Origin: DASXMX01 sp036794395
Lineage (GTDB): Bacteria; Planctomycetota; Phycisphaerae; Tepidisphaerales; Tepidisphaeraceae
Length of the DNA stretch: 25,599 nt
NCBI GenBank assembly: GCA_036794395.1
Contig: DAIRGS010000069.1
Coordinates: 1 to 25,599, forward strand
Direction of reading: 5' to 3'
Of the stretch, positions 6,696-13,304 are shown in pieces. The notes under the pieces were generated by a model. It was not told the origin of the DNA, did not search any database, and saw nothing but the letters and a program-made list of their open reading frames with translations. Each line of letters opens with the position of its first letter. Positions within the stretch are counted from its first letter, which is position 1. The translations under genes and the position numbers were made by a program.

Positions 6696-7568
6696 ATGAA
6701 CCACATCTATCCAACCTCTCGCCGAACATTATTGAAAACCGCCGGAATGGCCGCGGTTGCCGCCGCGGCAATGCCGCTGGGTTCCATCTCCGCCCGCTCT
6801 GCGATGGCTGCGGACGCGCCGCCATCCGATCCGTGGCGGGGTCTGAAGATGGGCATGGCCTCTTACAGTTTCAGCGGCATGCCGCTCGATGCGTGCGTGA
6901 AGGCGATCCAGCGCCTCGATCTTCATTATGTCTCGATCAAGGACGTACACCTGAAACTGAACACGAGCACTGAAGAGCGAAAGGCGGTCGCGCAGAAATT
7001 CCGCGATGCGGGGATCACTCCGCTGAGCTGCGGCGTGATCTATTTTCAGAACGACGAAAAGAAAGCGCGCCAGATCTTCGAATACGCCCGCGACATCGGC
7101 GTTCCCACGATTGTCGGCGGCCCCGATCCCGATGCGCTGGAGCTGTGCGACAGGCTGGTCAAGGAATTTGATATTAAGGTTGCGATTCACAATCACGGCC
7201 CCTCCGATAAGCATTACCACACGCCCGCCGATACCTGGGCGGCAGTCGAGAAGCACGATCAGCGGATCGGCCTGTGCATGGACGTCGGCCACACCGCCCG
7301 CGCCGGCGCAGATCCCGCCGCCGATATCCGCAAGTTCAAAGATCGCCTGTACGACGTACATATGAAGGACGTCACCATGGCCACCCCCGAGGGCAAAGCC
7401 ACTGAATGCGGCCGGGGCGTCCTGGACATTCCGGCCATGATGCGATCGCTCCTTGAGATCAAGTACGCCGGCCACGTCGGCCTCGAGTACGAAAAGAATA
7501 TGAAGGACCCGCTGCCAGGCGCATCCGAATCGATCGGCTACATGAAGGGCGTCCTTCGCGTGATCTGA
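6696..7568 (+). CDS. Tat-exported sugar phosphate isomerase/epimerase (TIM barrel)
   Basis: This 290-residue protein has a twin-arginine signal (SRRTLLKTAGM, then an Ala-rich stretch ending near ARSAMA), so the enzyme is probably exported folded. The mature part is a xylose-isomerase-like TIM barrel: GMASYSFSG at the start, AIHNHGP, CMDVGHTARAG and VHMKDV with metal-binding His/Asp positions, and GLEYEKN near the end. Such enzymes isomerise or epimerise sugars or inositols with a divalent metal; the exact substrate cannot be told. The ATG at 6696 places the Tat signal at the N-terminus. It has its own putative leaderless promoter, so it may not belong functionally with the terpenoid genes, even though it lies between the two cyclase-type genes. 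Confidence 0.88.
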   Translation: MNHIYPTSRRTLLKTAGMAAVAAAAMPLGSISARSAMAADAPPSDPWRGLKMGMASYSFSGMPLDACVKAIQRLDLHYVSIKDVHLKLNTSTEERKAVAQKFRDAGITPLSCGVIYFQNDEKKARQIFEYARDIGVPTIVGGPDPDALELCDRLVKEFDIKVAIHNHGPSDKHYHTPADTWAAVEKHDQRIGLCMDVGHTARAGADPAADIRKFKDRLYDVHMKDVTMATPEGKATECGRGVLDIPAMMRSLLEIKYAGHVGLEYEKNMKDPLPGASESIGYMKGVLRVI

Positions 7569-7577
7569 ATTCAGGTA

Positions 7578-7654
7578 AACGTTGCATAACGTTGCAAAGC
7601 GTTGCAGGGACGGGCCGGTCGTATGAACGTTGCATAACGTTGCAAAACGTTGCA
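7578..7654 (+). promoter_or_regulatory. Two triple arrays of AACGTTGCA direct repeats upstream of the cyclase
   Basis: AACGTTGCA-type units begin at 7578, 7588 and 7598 (the last is agCGTTGCA) and again at 7626, 7636 and 7646. Within each array the units are 10 bp apart, about one helical turn, and the two arrays are 48 bp apart. They lie 56-132 bp upstream of the cyclase start. Helically phased direct repeats of this kind suit cooperative binding of a regulator on one face of the DNA. The regulator is unknown. Confidence 0.6.
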
Positions 7655-7680
7655 TTCGTGAGAATCCGCATTAAACGCCG

Positions 7681-7710
7681 TCGCGGCGGATCGACTATGA
7701 TCCGCCGCGA
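7681..7710 (+). promoter_or_regulatory. Perfect 12-bp palindrome over -10 (TATGAT) and start of the cyclase
   Basis: TCGCGGCGGATC (7681-7692) is followed after 6 nt by its exact reverse complement (7699-7710). The centre contains TATGAT (7696-7701), a good -10 hexamer, and the right arm ends on the A of the ATG at 7710. Transcription from this -10 would give a leaderless mRNA. The palindrome could be an operator that blocks the promoter. Confidence 0.6.
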
Positions 7711-9710
7711 TGGCGTTTGACGCGGATGCATTTGACGAAACCCTGGCTAACGCACGGCGCGCGTTGCTCGCCGAGCGCACGCCCGATGGCCATTGGGAGG
7801 GTGAACTTTCCAGCAGCGCGCTGTCGACCGCCACGGCCGTCTTCGCACTTTCCCTGCTTCCAGAACGCAATGCGCATGAGGCAATGATCTCTAACGGCCT
7901 GAAATGGCTGGCGGAGAATCAGAATGCCGATGGCGGCTGGGGCGACACGATCAAAAGCTTCAGTAACATCAGCACCACCGCCCTCTGCTGGGCTGCGTTT
8001 GCAGCGTTGCGGGATGAGGACTGTGAAACTTTAGGCGGTGGACTTCTCCCTCCCTCGGTACTCCGGGGGAGGGTAGGGAGGGGGTCTGAAGAAGCAGCAA
8101 TGCCCGGTCGCGTGATAACCGAAGTCCCCCTCCCTACCCACTCGCGGGCAGTCGCCAATTCCGCTCGCTCCCCCCGGCGTACCGAGGGAGGGAATACGAG
8201 TGAGCGCTCGTCCGAACCGTACCCTCAAACCGTTGCGAAGGCTGAGCAGTGGCTTACCCAGTATGCCGGCGGAATCGATCCCGATCAGCTGATTCCCGCG
8301 ATCATCGCCGGCTATGGAAAAGACCATACGTTTTCGGTGCCGATCCTGACGATGTGCGCGCTGGCGGGTCGGTTGGGAACGGGCCGCCAGGCGTGGGCAC
8401 GCATCCCACAGCTCCCGTTTGAGCTGGCGGCATTTCCGCAGCGCTGGTTTAAGTGGTTGCGCCTGCCCGTGGTCAGCTATGCGCTGCCGGCCCTGATCGC
8501 GATCGGTTTGGTAAGACATCGGCATCGCCCGACAGGTAATCCGGTCGCGCGTATCGCACGGAAGCTGGCGATGCGGCGGGCGCTGAAGTTGCTGGAGCGC
8601 ATCCAGCCGCCGACCGGCGGCTTCCTCGAAGCCACGCCGCTCACGAGCTTTGTAGTAATGAGTCTTTTGGGGGCGGGGCTGCATGATCATCCAGTGGTGA
8701 GGCACGGGGTCGAATTCCTGGCGCGATCGACTAGGGCGGATGGAAGCTGGCCGATCGATACGAACTTGGCGACGTGGGTCACGACGCTGAGCGTGAACGC
8801 GCTGGCGAACGATCCTGATTTTGAAAAGCACCTGCCCGGCGACGATCGGCGGAAGATTCGCGACTGGCTTCTGGGCCAGCAGTACCGCACGGAGCACCCG
8901 TACACGCTGGCCGATCCGGGTTGCTGGGCATGGACGGACCTATCCGGCGGCGTCCCGGATGCAGATGACACGCCCGGCGCGATGATTGCCCTTTCGCATC
9001 TGGATGCCGAGGATGCGCGGACGGCAGACGCGGCGCTTGCCGGGGCCGCGTGGCTGGGGAATCTCCAGAACAGCGATTATGGGATTCCCACGTTTTGCCG
9101 CGGCTGGGGAAAACTTCCATTCGATCGCTCCAGCGCCGATCTCACGGCACACGCACTGCGCGCCTGGGCCGCTTGGAAAGATCGATATGGGGAAAAAATG
9201 TGGCGCGCGATCGACATTGCGGGCATGCGCGGGATTAACTACCTCCGACGACATCAGCGGGACGATGGGGCGTGGGTGCCGTTGTGGTTTGGCAATCAGC
9301 ATGCTGCCGAGGAGGTGAACCTCACCTATGGCACCAGCCGGGTGCTTTTGGCAACGGGAAGCATCTCGTCTGAGAAATGGAAGGATTCGGTATCAAAGGC
9401 AGTCAGTTGGCTCTTGCATGCTCAAAATCCCGATGGCGGATGGGGCGGAGGAGCCGGCACCCCCTCCAGCACCGAGGAAACCGCGCTGGCGATCGAGGCG
9501 CTGGCAACGGTCGGGCATCCGTATTCTGTGGACGCCCAATCCCTTTCAAAAGGCATTTCCTGGCTGATCGATCAAACCCGACGCGGCACCCGGTTCGATC
9601 CCTCCCCAATCGGATTCTATTTCGCCAAGCTCTGGTACTTCGAAAAGCTTTACCCGGTGATATTCACCGTTGCCGCCCTCGGCGCGTTTAAGCGCTTTCA
9701 GGAGAGGTAA
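7710..9710 (+). CDS. Squalene-hopene cyclase family triterpene cyclase
   Basis: This 666-residue protein has both barrel halves and several QW-type turns (DGHWEGEL, DGGWGDT, TGGFLE, DGSWPIDT, DGAWVPLW, DGGWGGG). The acid motif that starts cyclisation is present as DADDT (D417, D419, D420), matching the DxDDT of squalene-hopene cyclases rather than the single Asp motif of oxidosqualene cyclases. It should cyclise squalene or a related polyprene at the membrane face. The segment FCRGWGKLPFDRSS is typical of planctomycete-type and sporulenol-type members, so a substrate other than squalene is possible. Residues 113-161 are an in-frame insertion of a palindromic repeat, low in complexity and rich in Arg, Gly and Pro; the alignment resumes at PQTVAKAEQWL. 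The ATG follows a TATGAT -10 by 8 nt with no ribosome site. Confidence 0.92.
   Translation: MAFDADAFDETLANARRALLAERTPDGHWEGELSSSALSTATAVFALSLLPERNAHEAMISNGLKWLAENQNADGGWGDTIKSFSNISTTALCWAAFAALRDEDCETLGGGLLPPSVLRGRVGRGSEEAAMPGRVITEVPLPTHSRAVANSARSPRRTEGGNTSERSSEPYPQTVAKAEQWLTQYAGGIDPDQLIPAIIAGYGKDHTFSVPILTMCALAGRLGTGRQAWARIPQLPFELAAFPQRWFKWLRLPVVSYALPALIAIGLVRHRHRPTGNPVARIARKLAMRRALKLLERIQPPTGGFLEATPLTSFVVMSLLGAGLHDHPVVRHGVEFLARSTRADGSWPIDTNLATWVTTLSVNALANDPDFEKHLPGDDRRKIRDWLLGQQYRTEHPYTLADPGCWAWTDLSGGVPDADDTPGAMIALSHLDAEDARTADAALAGAAWLGNLQNSDYGIPTFCRGWGKLPFDRSSADLTAHALRAWAAWKDRYGEKMWRAIDIAGMRGINYLRRHQRDDGAWVPLWFGNQHAAEEVNLTYGTSRVLLATGSISSEKWKDSVSKAVSWLLHAQNPDGGWGGGAGTPSSTEETALAIEALATVGHPYSVDAQSLSKGISWLIDQTRRGTRFDPSPIGFYFAKLWYFEKLYPVIFTVAALGAFKRFQER
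8047..8193. repeat. 147-bp palindromic element inserted in frame in the cyclase
   Basis: Arms 8047-8084 and 8126-8193 are inverted copies of a CCCTCCCTCGGTAC..CCGGGGGAGGG motif plus GGGTAGGGAGGGGG; the right arm carries about 28 extra bp between the two parts. The length is 147 bp, exactly 49 codons, with no stop in the cyclase frame. A diverged relative lies in intergenic DNA at 11720-11849. Confidence 0.8.
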
Positions 9711-9737
9711 GTGTGTGGGGTCGGCGCGCCAAGCGAG

Positions 9738-11639
9738 CTACCGCCGGATCAGTGCATGATACAGAAGACTCCAGGAGTCGTACTGCATGGGTGCATGGCG
9801 AATCGTGGCCATTGCATGCCGGAGTGCGGCCGGGAAGTTGCGATTGAGCAACGCCCGACGGCCCCAGGCGCGGAACTGCTCGATAGGCGCCAGCGGAATC
9901 ACCGGCTGAAAGTGAAAGTCACTGGGGAATGGCCGGTTTCGCCGGCGATGCGCATCGGCCAACAGACGTTCGACCCGCTTAATCTGCAAATCGAGCTTGG
10001 TGCGGTTAACGCTGGCAAAATGCTGCCGGTACCGCAGCGTCGCGGTCGGCATGTTGGCCAACCGGCCGATCTCGGCAAGCCTCAGGAATAGATCGATATC
10101 CTCAGACCACTGATACTCAGGGCGATACCGGCCCACCTGTAAAATCGCCTGCTTCCGGATGATCGAGGTCGGGTGAAACAGTGCCCAGCCGTTTCCCGCC
10201 ATCAGCTCGGCATCGATCTCATCATGCTGCGTTTTGACTTCAATTTCCCACAGCGGGGAGTTGTACGGATCGACCAGTAGAACTTTCGATCCCAGTGCGA
10301 CGACATCGGGATGCTGGTCCATGAATTGAACCTGGTCTTGGAGTCGCGATGGAATCGCCACGTCGTCGGCATCCATGCGGGCAATCAACTCGCCCCGGGC
10401 GATATCGATGCCGGCATTCAGTGCCTCGACGATCCCCCCGTGCGGCACATGGAGCGGCCGCACGCGCGGATCGCGACGCGCCATTTGGGCCAGAAGCACC
10501 GCTGTACGGTCGGTCGAACCATCATCGACAATGATGCATTCGAAGTCGCGGAAGGTCTGGGCGAGCATGCTTTCCACGGCTTCGACGAGGTAACGCTGTG
10601 CGTTGTAAGCCGGGATGACGATTGAAACACGCGGCTGCCCCGATGAAACGATCGGCCGGCGTGGCGCTTTCACACTGGGCCGGGCCTCGCCCCGGCCCGT
10701 CAGCGTCCCGTACGTGCGGACCACCCACGGATAGGCCGCCGGGGCAGCGACGCGCGCCATCGCATGCAGCTTGCTCCGAATCGATGGCGCGCCGGTCAGC
10801 GGGTTCGTGGCGATGCTCCGTAGAAATGTCTTGAGCGCGAGCCCTCGCTCCCCGCGGGCCTCATGCTCAAGCCCCAGGCCCCAGTACCGGCGCGCCAGTT
10901 GCAGCTTGGCCGCGCCCCGGTTTTCCGGGTTAAGACCTTTGACCAGATGCTGGAAAAAGCGAACTGTCTGCTGCTGGCGGGAGAGCCCATTCATGCGCGT
11001 CCAGACGCCACCGGTATGTATCCGATAAAGCCCCATTACCTGATTGATATACCCGATTTTTCCGTGCTGCGCCGTGAGCACATGAAGAGGATAATCGGCC
11101 ATTTTGAGCTCAAATAACCAGTCGGGAAGTGGATCGGCCATCGCCCTGCGAAACACCGCCGAGCACGTGGGAATGACATTATCGGCCAGCAGATCCGCCA
11201 GCTCCATTTCTTCCGGCTGATCCGCCGGCACATACTTAAAATCCCCCTGCCGGCTGTCCTCAAAGTGCCCCGTCACGTTGTGAAAGCAAATCGCAAACCC
11301 GGGGTTTGCCTCAAGAAAATCAATCTGCTTTTGCAGCTTCAAATCCGACGTCCAATAATCATCTCCCTCAAGCAGCGCTACGTATTGGCCCTCGCAGGCC
11401 TTGAGCGTGGTGAAAAAGTTTCGAATCACCCCGATGTTCTGATCGTGCAGGATCGGCCGAATGATGCCCGGATGCGCGCTGGCATATTCCAGCAAGATCT
11501 CCCGCGTCCGATCCGTCGATGCATCCTCCCCCACCACGATCTCATAGTCGAAGTCGACCTTCTGCATCAACACCGAGTCCAGCGCCTGGCGAAGGTACTG
11601 CTCGTGGTTGTAGGTGATCATCATGACGCTGAGCTTCAT
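9738..11639 (-). CDS. Tandem two-domain GT2 family glycosyltransferase
   Basis: This 633-residue protein uses the ATG at 11639; an upstream in-frame ATG at 11684 would add 15 residues but has no ribosome site. Domain 1 (about 1-225) begins MKLSVMMITYNHEQYL and has GEDASTDRT and LLEGDDYW (DD near 93). Domain 2 (about 336-560) begins RVSIVIPAYNAQRYL and has VDDGSTDRT and RMDADD (near 423-426). Both are GT-A fold family 2 domains with nucleotide-sugar and metal-binding Asp motifs. The C-terminal tail is helical and TPR-like. Two joined GT2 domains suggest a polymerase or a bifunctional enzyme that adds alternating sugars to a polysaccharide or lipid carrier. The gene converges on the cyclase with a 27-bp gap and no obvious terminator. 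It could act on the cluster's lipid, but position alone suggests this. Confidence 0.88.
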   Translation of the reverse strand: MKLSVMMITYNHEQYLRQALDSVLMQKVDFDYEIVVGEDASTDRTREILLEYASAHPGIIRPILHDQNIGVIRNFFTTLKACEGQYVALLEGDDYWTSDLKLQKQIDFLEANPGFAICFHNVTGHFEDSRQGDFKYVPADQPEEMELADLLADNVIPTCSAVFRRAMADPLPDWLFELKMADYPLHVLTAQHGKIGYINQVMGLYRIHTGGVWTRMNGLSRQQQTVRFFQHLVKGLNPENRGAAKLQLARRYWGLGLEHEARGERGLALKTFLRSIATNPLTGAPSIRSKLHAMARVAAPAAYPWVVRTYGTLTGRGEARPSVKAPRRPIVSSGQPRVSIVIPAYNAQRYLVEAVESMLAQTFRDFECIIVDDGSTDRTAVLLAQMARRDPRVRPLHVPHGGIVEALNAGIDIARGELIARMDADDVAIPSRLQDQVQFMDQHPDVVALGSKVLLVDPYNSPLWEIEVKTQHDEIDAELMAGNGWALFHPTSIIRKQAILQVGRYRPEYQWSEDIDLFLRLAEIGRLANMPTATLRYRQHFASVNRTKLDLQIKRVERLLADAHRRRNRPFPSDFHFQPVIPLAPIEQFRAWGRRALLNRNFPAALRHAMATIRHAPMQYDSWSLLYHALIRR

Positions 11640-11719
11640 TGCGGTCTCTAACGAGCGTTCAGGATTGCCGATTGCCAGGGTCATATCGTCAATCGAAGTA
11701 AAGGATTACCCCTACTTAT

Positions 11720-11849
11720 TCCCTCCACTGGTACCCCGGAGGGGGTTCTTTCTTTCGCCACCCGATAAATGCCCGCCTCGACCGCCTCGGCATCCTTCAG
11801 GATGCAGTGGTCCGAAATCCCAACCCTCCCCCGGCATACCGGTTGGGGA
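11720..11849. repeat. Intergenic palindromic repeat related to the in-cyclase element
   Basis: 11720-11747 (CCCTCCACTGGTACCCCGGAGGGGG type) and 11822-11849 are diverged inverted arms of the family seen at 8047-8193. It fills most of the divergent gap between the glycosyltransferase and the HTH gene. Confidence 0.6.
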
Positions 11850-11955
11850 GAAGAGGATCGCCTAAATTGCCGTGCACCCGCACGGGCTGCCTGGGGCCCC
11901 GGCGATAAAAATTACCCTTCATCGTGTCTCTTGTTATCTCCGTGGCGCTTCGGGT

Positions 11956-11961
11956 TACAAT
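11956..11961 (+). promoter_or_regulatory. -10-like TACAAT 7 nt before the HTH gene ATG (leaderless)
   Basis: TACAAT ends exactly 7 nt before the ATG at 11969, and a TTGTTA lies about 19 bp upstream. No ribosome site is present. This supports the start at 11969 over the GTG at 11924, which would put the hexamer inside the coding region. Confidence 0.45.
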
Positions 11962-11968
11962 ACTTCGC

Positions 11969-12475
11969 ATGAAATCATTTGAGGTGATTCGACAAGCGGT
12001 GGACGAACCCGGGGTCAAAGCAGTGGCGGCGGCGCTCAAAGTGTCGCCCGCCCTGGTCTACAAATGGTGCGAACCGGCCGCCGATGCCGACGACCCCGAT
12101 CAAAGCGGCGCCAAAAACCCCCTCGACCGCGTCCGTGAGATGTACCAGCTCACAAAAGACATCCGCCTCATTCGCTGGCTCTGCAACTCCGCCGGCGGAT
12201 TCTTCGTCTCCAACCCCGTCCCCGAGCTCCGCAAAAGCCTCGACGAAACCATCTTCGGCGAAACCCGCGCCATGGTCCGCGATTTCAGCGAGCTGCTCGA
12301 CGAAATCACCGAATCCATCGAAGACGATTCAAAGATCGACACCGAGGAAGCCGACCAGATCCGCCAGAAATGGGAGGACCTCAAGGCTGTCGCCGAGCGC
12401 TTCGTCATCAGCTGCGAAAAAGGCCACTACGAACGCGGCAAACATTCCAACCCCAAATCCCCCGACACAGAATAA
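11969..12475 (+). CDS. HTH regulator, phage CII-like small protein
   Basis: This 168-residue protein begins MKSFEVIRQAVDEPG, followed by VKAVAAALKVSPALVYKWCEP, a clear helix-turn-helix in which the last helix would read DNA. The remainder is acidic and helical, with long stretches rich in Asp and Glu such as ESIEDDSKIDTEEADQ, probably for oligomerisation. It resembles the CII-type and putative phage regulatory proteins that appear as single copies in planctomycete genomes. No other phage genes are next to it. The start is chosen because a -10 hexamer sits 7 nt before it and the HTH then begins close to the N-terminus. Its targets are unknown; the divergent glycosyltransferase is the nearest candidate. 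Confidence 0.78.
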   Translation: MKSFEVIRQAVDEPGVKAVAAALKVSPALVYKWCEPAADADDPDQSGAKNPLDRVREMYQLTKDIRLIRWLCNSAGGFFVSNPVPELRKSLDETIFGETRAMVRDFSELLDEITESIEDDSKIDTEEADQIRQKWEDLKAVAERFVISCEKGHYERGKHSNPKSPDTE

Positions 12476-12509
12476 CTCACCCAAAAATCACCAGCCCAAA
12501 ACCAACATC

Positions 12510-12720
12510 CCCCTCTCCCCCCGGGAGAGGGCCGGGGTGGGCTGATGAAAACCGGTCCGTTTTCAAAGATCGCGTTCGACCAGATTTTGTTGCGCGATTT
12601 GACGCGCGCCTTCTTGCCCCCTCTCCCGGAGGGAGAGGGGGCAAGAAGAAACAAAACCTGGACGAACGCGATTGTTAAAAAGGGACGGATTTTCATCAGC
12701 CCAGGGCCGGGGTGAGGGCG
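12510..12720. repeat. Composite palindromic element with 12-bp flanking direct repeat
   Basis: A CCCCTCTCCCCCCGGGAGAGG hairpin (about 12510-12530) is followed by AGGGCCGGGGTG (12528-12539), repeated exactly at 12703-12714. Between them lie 53-bp imperfect inverted arms (12539-12591 and 12650-12702) around a perfect 18-bp stem with a 3-nt loop (about 12610-12648). The layout looks like a non-autonomous element of about 163 bp inserted in an older repeat with target duplication. Together with the element at 12986-13141 it accounts for most of the 829-bp gap 12476-13304; I see no gene in the rest (12721-12985 and 13142-13304). Confidence 0.7.
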
Positions 12721-12985
12721 AATTAAGAGGAACTCGCACGCGCGAAGCGTTTGTCTCCGCGGATCCCACCTCCACCCGCTCGCGCCCCACGCCGCAACGC
12801 CCCCACGCCGGGGCAAAGCTGTACCCAGCGCCGCCCCGGATCCTCAGAGCGCTGCAATTTACCACGTCCCAATGCAACTCATTGGCACACTTTCAAGGGG
12901 ATAGATACTTAATGCCATTACACTAAACATGTTCGCCTCCGCTAGGGTTGCAGTGCCCGAATCGAACACACCTTCTCAGGTTAGC

Positions 12986-13141
12986 TGATACAGCCAAGGG
13001 CGATCGCATGTTCCTTAGCCCGCGACTCATTTTGGGAGTGCGAGGCTCCTGCCGAGCCGATCTGACCTGAAAAAATGCGCTCGGCGGGAGCCTCGCACTC
13101 CCAGTGACGGCACATGCGATTGCCCTGTGATACAGCCAAGG
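12986..13141. repeat. 128-bp palindromic element flanked by 14-bp direct repeats
   Basis: TGATACAGCCAAGG occurs exactly at 12986-12999 and 13128-13141. Just inside are inverted ends (12998-13011 and 13112-13125, one mismatch). Further in are 24-bp inverted arms 13034-13057 and 13079-13102, one mismatch, of the GGGAGTGCGAGGCTCC type. No coding capacity is seen. Confidence 0.75.
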
Positions 13142-13304
13142 TGGCAGGAGGGTGCGTAACAATTTCAAGCTGACGTTGGAGATTATATCTACGAGGCGTC
13201 GACGTAATAAAGAAAATCATCGGTTTAGAATCGCGGATCAAGAGGCGGCCGGCGAGGGTATCAATGGTGATGCTGCCCCGTTAAAAATCCCCGGCTGCCC
13301 CCAA

